From: an uncultured Bacilli bacterium
GTDB lineage: Bacteria; Bacillota_I; Bacilli_A; RF39; UBA660
Assembly (NCBI GenBank): GCA_934095845.1
Contig: CAKOKS010000003.1
Location: 1 to 64,000 of the forward strand
Direction: 5' to 3'
DNA: 64,000 nt
Made by a program: the position numbers and the translations under genes. Positions within the stretch are counted from its first letter, which is position 1; the number at the start of each line of letters is the position of its first letter. This document shows positions 1 to 8,443 of the stretch, in pieces. The notes beneath the pieces were generated by a model. It made no database searches and had not been told where the DNA came from. It was given only the letters and a program-made list of their open reading frames with translations.

Positions 1-30
1 TACATCTCAATTATATAACATTTCTTTTTA

Positions 31-70
31 AATAAAAAGACTATTAACAAAATTTATTTTGTCAACAGTC
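31..70 (-). terminator. Intrinsic terminator of the minus-strand gene at 99-1190
   Basis: Read on the minus strand, a hairpin with arms at 57-70 and 39-52 (GACTGTTGAC pairing with GTTAATAGTC, A/T-rich loop) is followed by a T-rich run at 31-38. It lies just downstream of the minus-strand stop codon, so it fits the end of that transcript. Confidence 0.7.
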
Positions 71-76
71 TGAAAT

Positions 77-100
77 AATCAGTTTTCACTGATTATTTTT
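77..100 (+). terminator. Hairpin plus T-tract, probable terminator
   Basis: AATCAGT and ACTGATT arms enclose a TTTC loop at 77-94 and are followed by ATTTTTATTT on the plus strand. It could end a plus-strand transcript entering from left of the window, converging with the minus-strand gene. Confidence 0.55.
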
Positions 101-1190
101 ATTTGAATTCATATGGATTTTCTTCAGTTCCATTACCTTTAACGTATATAGCTTTATCAGTAATATTGAATACTGCCAATGTTCCTGACATTGAACTACA
201 AGATGAAACTTTTGGAATACCATTTATTAAATAAGCTGTTCTATTATCTTCAGCATTTGCTGTAATTGACCAAGTTGAATTTTTTAAATTACTTATCCAA
301 TTGTAGTTTCTACAATTACCATCATTTGTGTATGAACAATTTGCATCAAGAGATGCTTGTAAGAATTCATAAACACTTAATAAGCCAAATGTTTCACCAT
401 CCATTGTTTTAGAACATTCAGTAGATCCATCTTTTGTAATATCAGCTTTAGTTCTTTTTCCAATACATAATGTTTGAGTAGTGATATATTGTTTTATTTC
501 ATCTGGCCATGTTTTAGAATCATTATAATATTCAATTAAAGTATCTCTTATACGTGAATTTAAAGAATCATATTCATATTCATTTATACCTGAATTATTA
601 CTATTTTCAATATTATATCTATCATCCCATACTTTTTGTAATAATCCTTTTTGCTCCATAATTCTTATAGTTCCATCAGAATTAATTCTAACTATACGAT
701 AAACATTACCATTAAATTTAATGAAGTTATCTTTTACTTCTCCTTGCATTACATAAGTATCTTTAATTTCATGAAGCCCAACACCAGTTTCAACTAAACT
801 ATTATCAATTATTTTATCTTTTAAATATGTAGTTTCATATTCTTTACCACAACTTAAATAAGGACTATAGTTATAATAACCATTATTGTTTGTTATAGTA
901 ACACTTCCATTACATTTTAAATCATCTCTTTTAAATAATTTAGATACTTCTTCGATTTTTCCATCACTTATCATTTTCTTTAAAGTAATAGTTTTAGTGT
1001 CTTTATCTTGTTGAGGTAATTCTTTATCATCATTCTCATACATTTCTTTTGCTATTTTTAACATTCTGTTTTCTAGTTTTTCAAAAGTATATTTCTTATT
1101 GGTACAACTTGAGATTAAAAATAATAATATTATAAAACCAACAAATCCTCCAATAATATAGCTTAACATCTTTATGGTTTTTTGATCCAC
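99..1190 (-). CDS. Membrane-anchored extracellular protein, unknown function
   Basis: 363 residues, GTG start preceded by GGAGG. Residues about 10-28 form one hydrophobic segment ending in ISSC, which fits a lipobox, so the protein is a lipoprotein or a single-pass membrane protein with its bulk outside. The middle carries a segment of the type YRIVRINSDGTIRIM (about residue 165). This segment, and the ending ENPYEFK, recall secreted proteins of gut Firmicutes whose C-terminal half resembles the DUF6273/C-type-lectin-like fold. Several cysteines in the C-terminal half could form disulfides. It has its own promoter, divergent from the DUF3048 gene. Family assignment is from memory of sequence style; no function can be given. 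Confidence 0.75.
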   Translation of the reverse strand: MDQKTIKMLSYIIGGFVGFIILLFLISSCTNKKYTFEKLENRMLKIAKEMYENDDKELPQQDKDTKTITLKKMISDGKIEEVSKLFKRDDLKCNGSVTITNNNGYYNYSPYLSCGKEYETTYLKDKIIDNSLVETGVGLHEIKDTYVMQGEVKDNFIKFNGNVYRIVRINSDGTIRIMEQKGLLQKVWDDRYNIENSNNSGINEYEYDSLNSRIRDTLIEYYNDSKTWPDEIKQYITTQTLCIGKRTKADITKDGSTECSKTMDGETFGLLSVYEFLQASLDANCSYTNDGNCRNYNWISNLKNSTWSITANAEDNRTAYLINGIPKVSSCSSMSGTLAVFNITDKAIYVKGNGTEENPYEFK

Positions 1191-1216
1191 AAAATAACCT
1201 CCATTCCATCAAGTAA

Positions 1217-1245
1217 ATTATAGCAAATTAAATACTCTCTTTCAA
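1217..1245 (-). promoter_or_regulatory. Promoter of the minus-strand surface gene
   Basis: On the minus strand, TTGAAA (1240-1245), a 17-nt spacer, then TATAAT (1217-1222) with an upstream TG (TGCTATAAT). This is an extended -10 sigma-A-type promoter 27 nt upstream of the GTG start. Confidence 0.75.
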
Positions 1246-1268
1246 TAATTATTTGAATGTGTTAAAAT
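1241..1268 (+). promoter_or_regulatory. Possible promoter of the DUF3048 gene
   Basis: TTCAAT (1241-1246), 16-nt spacer, TAAAAT (1263-1268). The -35 overlaps the -35 of the divergent minus-strand promoter. The match is weak. Confidence 0.35.
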
Positions 1269-1288
1269 TAACTAGAGGTGTGATTTAT

Positions 1289-2341
1289 ATGGCAAGGAAA
1301 AAAATGGATAAAAAAACAAAGGTAAGCATTATAGTAGTAACAATTTCAATATTGTTAGTACTTGGAATATGTTGTTTCTTTATATTTGGAAAGAATAAAG
1401 CAAAAACTTTACCGAGTAAAGAGGAAACTAATACTCCAGTTGTAGATAGTAAATTAAAAATAGTAAATTTAAATTCAAAAACTAGACCATATGCAGTAAT
1501 GATTAATAATATCGGAGTTGCAAGGCCATTACAAAGTGGATTACAAGATGCAATGATTATTTATGAATTGATAGTTGAAGGTGGATTAACAAGATATATG
1601 GCTGTTTTCCAAGATCAAAATACTGAAAGAATTGGATCAATTAGAAGTGCAAGACATTACTTCTTAGATTATGCTCTTGAAAATGACGCAATATATGTTC
1701 ATCATGGAAATAGTCCTCAAGCTGCCGAAGATTTTAACAAACTTAATATTGATAGAATATCAGTTGATGCAAATAAAACAGGTTGGAGAGATAAAACCTT
1801 AAATGTTTCCTCTGAACATACTCTTTTTACAAGCATTGAAAAATTAAATAATGGTATTGGAAATAAAAGAACAACTAGAAATAAAGACTTTCTATTAAAT
1901 TATAGTGAAGATGAAGTTGATTTAAGTTCTAAAGAAAATGCTACAGCTGCAAATAATGTAAGCATTACTTATTCTGGAAGTGTAACAAGCTCATATATAT
2001 ATGACAGTGAAGCTAAAGTTTATAAAAGAAGTGTTAATGGAAAACCACATACTGATTATGTAACAAAAAATCAATATACATTTAAAAATATAATAACTTA
2101 TCAAGTAGGTAACTCAAGTTTAAATGATGGATCACATAAAGATAGACAAACAATAGATAACTTAGGAAGTGGAGAAGGATATTATATAACTGATGGATAT
2201 GCAGTACCTATTACATGGACTAAAAATTCAAGAACAGAGCAAACTATATATAAATATTTAGATGGAAATGAAATCGATGTTAATGATGGAAATACATTTA
2301 TACAAATTCAACCTAAAGGAAAGAATTTAACTATTAACTAA
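1289..2341 (+). CDS. DUF3048 domain protein (YerB-like), membrane anchored
   Basis: 350 residues from ATG 1289, chosen over the upstream in-frame TTG at 1253 because AGAGGTG sits 8 nt before it. A positively charged N-terminus and one membrane segment (about residues 12-34) are followed by an extracellular region with both DUF3048 halves: the N-terminal part has RPYAVMINN and a GGLTRYMAVF-type segment, the C-terminal part has GYAVPITWTKNS and a terminal FIQI strand. B. subtilis YerB is the named relative; its biochemical role is not established. No clear lipobox is seen, so anchoring is probably by the membrane helix. The next gene starts 54 nt downstream. Confidence 0.88.
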   Translation: MARKKMDKKTKVSIIVVTISILLVLGICCFFIFGKNKAKTLPSKEETNTPVVDSKLKIVNLNSKTRPYAVMINNIGVARPLQSGLQDAMIIYELIVEGGLTRYMAVFQDQNTERIGSIRSARHYFLDYALENDAIYVHHGNSPQAAEDFNKLNIDRISVDANKTGWRDKTLNVSSEHTLFTSIEKLNNGIGNKRTTRNKDFLLNYSEDEVDLSSKENATAANNVSITYSGSVTSSYIYDSEAKVYKRSVNGKPHTDYVTKNQYTFKNIITYQVGNSSLNDGSHKDRQTIDNLGSGEGYYITDGYAVPITWTKNSRTEQTIYKYLDGNEIDVNDGNTFIQIQPKGKNLTIN

Positions 2342-2342
2342 T

Positions 2343-2370
2343 TGAAAAGGTTATATAATCATGTTAAAAT
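2343..2370 (+). promoter_or_regulatory. Possible promoter before the small membrane gene and cdaA
   Basis: TTGAAA (2343-2348), 16-nt spacer, TAAAAT (2365-2370), located directly after the DUF3048 stop codon. It could give cdaA-cdaR a promoter separate from the DUF3048 gene. Confidence 0.4.
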
Positions 2371-2395
2371 TAATTAAGAATAAAGAGGTGTTTAA

Positions 2396-2632
2396 ATGTT
2401 AGAATTTATTATTACAAATTATTTAATATTTATAATTATTGCAATTGTTCTATTACTAGGTTTATTTGGTTATATGATGGACAGAAAAAAATATAATGAT
2501 TATAGAAAAGAAATTTTGGAATCTGATAAAGCTAGTGAAGTCTTAAATTCAAAAGCAGAAATTAATCAAGTATCACCTATAAATGTAGAAGATACAAATA
2601 AAAATACTGAAGAAGTAAAAGAACAAATGTAA
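2396..2632 (+). CDS. Small single-pass membrane protein, unknown function
   Basis: 78 residues. Residues about 4-26 are strongly hydrophobic, followed by a charged, probably cytoplasmic tail rich in Lys, Glu and Asn. AGAGGTG precedes the ATG. It ends 14 nt before cdaA and is probably co-transcribed with it. No family recognised; the context suggests only a possible link to CdaA/CdaR at the membrane. Confidence 0.75.
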   Translation: MLEFIITNYLIFIIIAIVLLLGLFGYMMDRKKYNDYRKEILESDKASEVLNSKAEINQVSPINVEDTNKNTEEVKEQM

Positions 2633-2646
2633 AAAGGAGTGATTAG

Positions 2647-3462
2647 ATGACTCTAACAACTGTTTGGAGTGTTGTAACTAAAATATTAGACATATGTTTA
2701 ATATGGATAATGTTTTATTATATATTTAAAAGTTTTAAAAATAATGTTAAGATGGTCCTTATTTTAAAAGGTGTAATAATTTTAATATTAGTTAAAATAT
2801 TAAGTAATATACTTGATTTATATACAGTAGGTATTTTACTTGAATATGTTGTTTCTTGGGGACCTATAGCGCTTATTGTTATATTTCAACCAGAAATACG
2901 TACAGTTTTGGAACAAATTGGTAGAAGCCAATTACTTGGAAGACATAAAGTTTTAACTGTTGATGAAAGAGAAAAAGTAGTATTTGAAATAATGAATGCA
3001 ATAGAACATTTAAAGAAACAAAGAATCGGTGCTTTAATTGTTATTGAAAGAAATATGTCTTTACAAGAATACATTATTCCAGCTACAAAGTTGTATGCTG
3101 ATATTTCAAGTCAATTATTAGAAGCTATATTCTTACCTCCAAATCCATTACATGATGGTGGAGTAATTATTCAAGGAGATAAAGTTACGTGTGCAGGAGC
3201 AGTTTTTAAAACTAGTATGAATCCTGATGTAAATAAAAAATTAGGAACAAGACATAGAGCAGCATTAGGTGTTGCTGAAGAAACTGATGCAATTGCTTTA
3301 GTTGTTTCTGAAGAAACAGGAAGAATCAGTATTGCTTGTGACAACTATTTACATTACAACCTAACTTTAGAAGAATTTAGAGTAATGCTTTTAGATGAAT
3401 TAAAACCTAAAGCAGAGGTATTCTATGATGCCGATGAAGGGATAGGTGAAGAAGATGAGTAA
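2647..3462 (+). CDS. cdaA: Diadenylate cyclase CdaA (c-di-AMP synthase)
   Basis: 271 residues, the usual CdaA length. Three membrane segments occupy about residues 5-90, followed by a cytoplasmic DAC (DisA_N) domain. The catalytic signatures are visible: D170-G171-G172 in NPLHDGGVII and R202-H203-R204 in GTRHRAA. The usual CdaA motif is DGA; here it is DGG. The enzyme condenses two ATP into cyclic di-AMP, which controls potassium and osmotic balance in Firmicutes. A strong AAAAAGGAG lies before the ATG. The gene overlaps cdaR by 8 nt, the conserved cdaA-cdaR arrangement. Confidence 0.96.
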   Translation: MTLTTVWSVVTKILDICLIWIMFYYIFKSFKNNVKMVLILKGVIILILVKILSNILDLYTVGILLEYVVSWGPIALIVIFQPEIRTVLEQIGRSQLLGRHKVLTVDEREKVVFEIMNAIEHLKKQRIGALIVIERNMSLQEYIIPATKLYADISSQLLEAIFLPPNPLHDGGVIIQGDKVTCAGAVFKTSMNPDVNKKLGTRHRAALGVAEETDAIALVVSEETGRISIACDNYLHYNLTLEEFRVMLLDELKPKAEVFYDADEGIGEEDE

Positions 3463-4822
3463 GATTTTAATTATATTCACCCCTTTTATTAAATTAGCAA
3501 AATTGATATATAAAATTATAGATAAATTAATAATAACTCCAATTAGTAGATTAATTTATAAACTTGGAGAAATATCTAAAGACAATAGTGGTAAATTTGA
3601 AAGAATACTTAATCGACCTAATGTCTTAATTTATATTTCACTTTTATGTGCTATAGCAGTATTTTTACTTGTAGATAGTCAAGTAATTAGTTTTACAGAA
3701 AGAGAAGCTGAAATAATAACTGATCAAAAAGTATCTGTTGTTTATAATAAAGAAGCTTATGTTGTTGAAGGAGTTCCAGAAACGGTTGATATAACTTTAA
3801 TTGGAAATAAATCATCAATATATTTAGCAACTCAATTAGGAGAACACGAAGTAGTACTTGACTTATCAAAATATAGTGCTGGTACTTATAAAGTAAAACT
3901 TAAATATAATCATTCAGTTCAATCTGTTAATTATAAACTTGATCCTTCCACTATTACTGTAAAGATAAGTGAAAAAGTAAGTGAAACTAGAACACTTGGA
4001 TATGATTTAATGAATGAAAATAAATTAGATAGCAAATTAAGTATAAGTAATGTTTCACTAGATACAAGCGAAGTTGTAGTAAAATCTAGTAAAGAAATAT
4101 TAGAAAAAGTATCTGTAGTTAAAGCTTTAGTAGATGCTTCTAAAATAGATTTAAAAGAATCTGGTGACTTTACTCTTGAAGATATACCTTTAGTTGCTTA
4201 TGATGAATCTGGAAATATGCTAAAAAATGTTGAAATGGTTCCATCTAAAGTAACAGCAACTGTAACAATTGATTCATATCATAAAACAATACCAGTAAAA
4301 GTTGTTACTAAAGGTGAAATGAGTAATGGTAAAGCAATTCAAAATATTACTTCATCTGTAACCGATGTAGTTGTATATGGAGAAAAATCTATTGTTGATA
4401 ATATTCCTTATGTAGAAGCTACATTTGATATAAATGGTCTAGATGGAGAAAAAACAAAGAGTTTGAATTTAACTAAACCAGCTGGAGTAAGATACATGTC
4501 TCAAACAAAGACAAATGTAACAGTATCTGTTGGAACAGAAACTCAAAGAGAAATTGCTGATGTTCCTGTTCAAACACTTAATTTAGGTGAAAAATATTCA
4601 GCATCAGCCGCAACTGTTCAAGATAGAACAATATCTGTTTTACTTAAAGGAGTAGAAGCAAATTTAGCAGATATTGATGCATCTAAGATTACAGCATACG
4701 TTGACTTAAATGGTTTAAAAGCAGGAACTCATACAGTTAAAGTAATCGTTGAAATTGATGATGAAAGAGTTAAAGTTCAACCAATTAAGACAGAAATAAA
4801 TGTAAAAGTAGTTGAAAATTAG
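3455..4822 (+). CDS. cdaR: CdaR, YbbR-repeat regulator of CdaA
   Basis: 455 residues from ATG 3455; the in-frame GTG at 3446 is less likely because AGGTG sits 6 nt before the ATG. An N-terminal amphipathic or cytoplasmic stretch of about 55 residues precedes one membrane helix (about 56-76), and the rest is extracellular with about four YbbR-type beta repeats. CdaR binds CdaA and modulates c-di-AMP synthesis in other Firmicutes. In many Firmicutes the third operon gene is glmM; here a prepilin and gpmI come first and a phosphohexomutase of a different type follows at 6958. Confidence 0.92.
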   Translation: MSKILIIFTPFIKLAKLIYKIIDKLIITPISRLIYKLGEISKDNSGKFERILNRPNVLIYISLLCAIAVFLLVDSQVISFTEREAEIITDQKVSVVYNKEAYVVEGVPETVDITLIGNKSSIYLATQLGEHEVVLDLSKYSAGTYKVKLKYNHSVQSVNYKLDPSTITVKISEKVSETRTLGYDLMNENKLDSKLSISNVSLDTSEVVVKSSKEILEKVSVVKALVDASKIDLKESGDFTLEDIPLVAYDESGNMLKNVEMVPSKVTATVTIDSYHKTIPVKVVTKGEMSNGKAIQNITSSVTDVVVYGEKSIVDNIPYVEATFDINGLDGEKTKSLNLTKPAGVRYMSQTKTNVTVSVGTETQREIADVPVQTLNLGEKYSASAATVQDRTISVLLKGVEANLADIDASKITAYVDLNGLKAGTHTVKVIVEIDDERVKVQPIKTEINVKVVEN

Positions 4823-4840
4823 TTTTTAACTACTTTTTTT
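4808..4840 (+). terminator. Terminator overlapping the cdaR stop codon
   Basis: Arms GTAGTTGAAAA (4808-4818) and TTTTTAACTAC (4823-4833) around a TTAG loop, one G-T pair, then seven T. The last codons and the stop of cdaR lie inside the hairpin. Confidence 0.85.
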
Positions 4841-4841
4841 A

Positions 4842-4850
4842 TGATATAAT
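4842..4850 (+). promoter_or_regulatory. Extended -10 promoter of the prepilin gene
   Basis: TGATATAAT lies directly after the cdaR terminator and 18 nt before the prepilin ATG. No good -35 is present, as tolerated by extended -10 promoters. Confidence 0.65.
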
Positions 4851-4868
4851 TTTTTTAAGGTGAAAGAT

Positions 4869-5375
4869 ATGAAAAAAGGTTTTACGTTAATTGAACTTTT
4901 AGCAGTATTAGTTATTTTAGGTTTATTAATTGTAATTGCTATACCAACATATGTAACTATATTTAACGGAATAAGAAGAGATGCTCTGCAAAGCAAAATA
5001 ACAGAAATAGAAACTGTTGCATTAAAATACGGAAGTACAGTAAAAGATGAAATAAAAAATAATGTATGTAAACATGTTAGTATCAATGATTTGATAAAAA
5101 AAGGATTATTAACATCTGACTCAAAAACTAGAAATCAAATTAATAATCCAGTTACGAATATTCCTTTAGAGGGTGAAGTTCTAGTATGTTATGACAAAAA
5201 TGAAATGGATATAGTAGCTAATTATGTAACTCAATATAAACAAAATAAAATCTATTATGAGGAAGATAAAGTGAATATTGGTTTTAAAATATATAAATGT
5301 TTAAGTCAAATAAATTCTGGAAGTTATGATATAAATAATTTAAGTCAATTTGAACTTATATATAGTGGTGAATAG
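4869..5375 (+). CDS. Type IV pilin-like prepilin
   Basis: 168 residues from ATG 4869 (AAGGTG just upstream). The N-terminus MKKGFTLIELLAVLVILG is a textbook class III prepilin signal: short basic leader, cleavage expected between G4 and F5, Glu at position +5 of the mature protein, then a hydrophobic stalk helix. The globular part is about 140 residues with four cysteines. It would be cleaved by the prepilin peptidase at 53112 and assembled with the PilC-type platform at 51554. It sits alone between cdaR and gpmI. Whether it is a major or minor pilin, or part of a competence pseudopilus, cannot be told. Confidence 0.88.
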   Translation: MKKGFTLIELLAVLVILGLLIVIAIPTYVTIFNGIRRDALQSKITEIETVALKYGSTVKDEIKNNVCKHVSINDLIKKGLLTSDSKTRNQINNPVTNIPLEGEVLVCYDKNEMDIVANYVTQYKQNKIYYEEDKVNIGFKIYKCLSQINSGSYDINNLSQFELIYSGE

Positions 5376-5400
5376 AATACTCGTTTTTTTTCCTTAAATA

Positions 5401-5409
5401 TGATAATAT
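5401..5409 (+). promoter_or_regulatory. Possible extended -10 promoter of gpmI
   Basis: TGATAATAT, 17 nt upstream of the gpmI ATG, matches the TGnTATAAT-type elements seen elsewhere in the window. Confidence 0.45.
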
Positions 5410-5426
5410 TATAAATAGGTGATACT

Positions 5427-6944
5427 ATGAAAAAGGTAATAATGGTTATCTTAGATGGTTTTGGACTTAATGATCTTGAAAATGGAAATGCTATTAAAGA
5501 TGCAAATATGGAAACATTCAATAAATTATTTAAAGAATATCCCCATTCTGTATTACAAGCAAGTGGTGAATATGTAGGTTTACCAGATGATCAATTTGGT
5601 AACAGTGAAGTGGGCCATTTAACAATTGGTGCAGGAAGAAAAATAAAACAAGATTTATTAAAAGCAAATGAACTTTTAGGATCTCCCTCAATTGAACAAA
5701 ATGATAAATTAATTGAACTTGTTGAGCATACAATTAATAATAATTCTACATTACATTTATGTGGACTTGTTTCAGATGGAAGAGTACATTCTGATATAAA
5801 ATATATGAAAAATATTCTAGGCCATCTAAAAAACATGGGTGTAAAAAAAGTTAAATTCCATGCTATTACAGATGGAAGAGATACTAAAGTTGATTCTTCG
5901 ATTGGATATTTAACTGAATTAGAAAATGTTATGAAAACTTTAAATATTGGTAAAATTTCAACAGTTTGCGGAAGATATTATGCAATGGATAGAGATAATA
6001 AATGGGAAAGAACTAAAGTATACACTGACTTATTATTAAAAGGTGTAGGTATTAAAATAAGAACATTTAAAACTGGAATAGAAGCATGTTACAAAAAGAA
6101 CTTAACTGATGAATTTTTACCACCACTTATATTAGATGAAGACGCAACAATAAAAAATAATGATGCATTTTTATGGTTAAATTTTAGAGGAGATAGAAGT
6201 AGACAAATATTAACAGTGCTAAAACACGAAGATTTTCAAGAATATAAAGTAAAGAAAATAGATAATTTAAAAATTCTTGCTATAACTGATGTACCTGGAG
6301 CAAAGTTAACCAATAAAGAGTATTTAATAGAAAATGAAGAAATTTATTCCTTAGGAGTATATTTATCTGATTTAGGATTAAGACAAGCACGTATTGCTGA
6401 AACCGAAAAATTTGCTCATGTTACATATTTCTTTAACGGTGGAGGAAAAGTAAAATTAAAAGGATGCGATAATTTCCTTATTCCTTCAAAAAAAGTAAAA
6501 ACATACGATTTAACTCCAAATATGAGTGCATTAGAAGTAACTGAACAAGTCTTAAAATGTTTAGAAAAAGATTATGATTTCATTTTAGTAAATTTTGCTA
6601 ATCCAGATATGTTAGGTCATACAGGTGTAATTGATGCTACAGTTAATGGCCTTAAAACAATTGATGAATGTCTTTCAAAAATAGTTGAGGCAGTTGATAA
6701 TAATTTCTATAAACTAATAATAACAGCAGATCATGGTAACTGTGATGAAATGATAAGAAAAGATGGAAGTATTTCTACAACTCATTCTATTTATCCTGTA
6801 CCATTTATTTTAAGAGATAAACATGTTTCACTAAAACATAAAGGTGATTTAACAGAAATTGCTCCAACAATATTAAAATATATGGATATAGCAATTCCAT
6901 CTGAAATGAAAGATACTAAAACTTTATTTGTAGAAGAAGATTAA
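5427..6944 (+). CDS. gpmI: 2,3-bisphosphoglycerate-independent phosphoglycerate mutase
   Basis: 505 residues, the normal length. It interconverts 3- and 2-phosphoglycerate in glycolysis with two Mn2+ ions. The first metal site is in MVILDGFGLND near the N-terminus; the phosphorylated serine is S60 in GNSEVGHLTIGAGR; TADHGNCDEM and a following THS supply the second-site ligands. Starts after AGGTG. It ends 13 nt before the phosphohexomutase gene, so the two form an operon ended by the terminator at 8329. Confidence 0.96.
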   Translation: MKKVIMVILDGFGLNDLENGNAIKDANMETFNKLFKEYPHSVLQASGEYVGLPDDQFGNSEVGHLTIGAGRKIKQDLLKANELLGSPSIEQNDKLIELVEHTINNNSTLHLCGLVSDGRVHSDIKYMKNILGHLKNMGVKKVKFHAITDGRDTKVDSSIGYLTELENVMKTLNIGKISTVCGRYYAMDRDNKWERTKVYTDLLLKGVGIKIRTFKTGIEACYKKNLTDEFLPPLILDEDATIKNNDAFLWLNFRGDRSRQILTVLKHEDFQEYKVKKIDNLKILAITDVPGAKLTNKEYLIENEEIYSLGVYLSDLGLRQARIAETEKFAHVTYFFNGGGKVKLKGCDNFLIPSKKVKTYDLTPNMSALEVTEQVLKCLEKDYDFILVNFANPDMLGHTGVIDATVNGLKTIDECLSKIVEAVDNNFYKLIITADHGNCDEMIRKDGSISTTHSIYPVPFILRDKHVSLKHKGDLTEIAPTILKYMDIAIPSEMKDTKTLFVEED

Positions 6945-6957
6945 AGAGAGGTTAATT

Positions 6958-8328
6958 ATGAAATTTGATAAAAGTATATTAAGGGAAGCAGACATCAGAG
7001 GAGTTTATGGAACTCAAATAAAACCAGCATTTGCAACAAGATTAGGTCTTGTATTTGGTAGTTATTTAAGAACTATAAATGTTAAAACAGTCGTTGTTGG
7101 TCATGATAATAGAATAGGTGGAGTTGAGCTTTCAAAAAATTTAGTTGATGCTTTAACAAGTACTGGAATTGATGTTATATTTATTGGTCTTGTTACAACT
7201 CCAATGTTAAATTTTGCATCTAGAGAATTAGGCGTTGAATATGGAATTATGGTTACAGCTAGTCATAATCCAGCATGTGATAATGGATTTAAATTATTTG
7301 GTAAAAATTATCAACATTGTGATTATGATGAATTAAAAATAATATATGATGCTTTATCTAATCGTGAATACAAAATTTATACTGGTAAAGGAACGATAAA
7401 AAATCTAGAGATAAACGATTTATATTCTAAACGTATGCGAGAATCTATATCACTAGGAAATAGAAAAATGAAAGTAGTTGTTGATCCTGGAAATGGAACT
7501 GCTTCTATAATTGTAAAAAAAATATATAATAGATTTCCTTTTGATGTAGTTTTTATAAATGATGTATCCGATCCAACTTTCCCAAATCATCATCCAGATC
7601 CAAATGTAAAAGCCAATATGAAACAATTATGTGATGCTGTAATTGAACATTCAGCAGATTTAGGTCTTGCTTATGATGGAGATGCCGATAGATGTGGATT
7701 TGTTGACAACAATGGTGAAGTAATTGATGCCGATGTTTTAATGGCCATAATGTGTAAAAATATTTTAAAAACAAGTGAAAACAAAACTGTATTAATAGAC
7801 GTTAAATGTTCAAATACTTTAAGAGATGAAATACTTGCTTGTAAAGGGACTATTTATTTAGATACACCATCAAGTGCAAAACAAGAAAGAGATATGGAAG
7901 AAAATAACATTATTTTTGGTGGAAGTTATTCAAATCATATTTTCTTTAGGGATAAACATCCTGGATATGATGATGGAATATATGTTGGATTACGTGTACA
8001 AGAACTTTTAAGTCATACAAAATTAAATTTAACGGATATGTTAAAGAAACTTAACACTTATTACCATACAGATGAAATAAAAGTAAAAACTACAGATGAA
8101 CTTAAATTTAAGATAGTAGATGCAATTAAAGAATACGCATTAAATAACAATTACAATATTGACACAACTGATGGAGTAAAAGTTATAAAAAACTCTTCTT
8201 GGGGACTTTTAAGAGCAAGTAACACTGGACCAAATCTAACATTAAGATATGAAGCAACAACTAAAGAAGAATTAAAAAATATTCAAAAAGAGTTTATGAA
8301 TGTATTAAGTAAAATTATGAATAAATAG
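6958..8328 (+). CDS. Phosphomannomutase/phosphoglucomutase family protein with altered sugar-binding loop
   Basis: 456 residues, alpha-D-phosphohexomutase superfamily, ManB/AlgC-like because of the READIRGVYG start. The phosphoserine loop TASHNP (S102), the Mg loop DGDADR (240-245) and the phosphate-binding loop RASNTGP (419-425) are intact. The sugar-specificity loop, normally GE(M/Q/L)SGH, reads GGSYSNH at 321-327, so the conserved Glu is replaced by Ser. Activity is likely but substrate choice is uncertain. It could stand in for GlmM or supply mannose/glucose-1-phosphate for glycans. Confidence 0.88.
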   Translation: MKFDKSILREADIRGVYGTQIKPAFATRLGLVFGSYLRTINVKTVVVGHDNRIGGVELSKNLVDALTSTGIDVIFIGLVTTPMLNFASRELGVEYGIMVTASHNPACDNGFKLFGKNYQHCDYDELKIIYDALSNREYKIYTGKGTIKNLEINDLYSKRMRESISLGNRKMKVVVDPGNGTASIIVKKIYNRFPFDVVFINDVSDPTFPNHHPDPNVKANMKQLCDAVIEHSADLGLAYDGDADRCGFVDNNGEVIDADVLMAIMCKNILKTSENKTVLIDVKCSNTLRDEILACKGTIYLDTPSSAKQERDMEENNIIFGGSYSNHIFFRDKHPGYDDGIYVGLRVQELLSHTKLNLTDMLKKLNTYYHTDEIKVKTTDELKFKIVDAIKEYALNNNYNIDTTDGVKVIKNSSWGLLRASNTGPNLTLRYEATTKEELKNIQKEFMNVLSKIMNK

Positions 8329-8359
8329 AAAGTTATATTTGACAAGTATAACTTTTTTT
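8329..8359 (+). terminator. Terminator after the phosphohexomutase gene
   Basis: AGTTATA (8331-8337) and TATAACT (8347-8353) pair around a 9-nt loop and run into seven T. The hairpin starts right after the stop codon. Confidence 0.85.
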
Positions 8360-8389
8360 CGTTAATAAATGTATAATTTATGTCAAAAA

Positions 8390-8419
8390 ACGACAAAAAA
8401 ACATTATTTTTGATATAAT
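8390..8419 (+). promoter_or_regulatory. Promoter of the esterase operon
   Basis: ACGACA (8390-8395), 18-nt spacer, extended -10 TGATATAAT (8411-8419), 25 nt upstream of the ATG. Confidence 0.7.
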
Positions 8420-8443
8420 TATTAAAGAATAAGGGATGATTAT

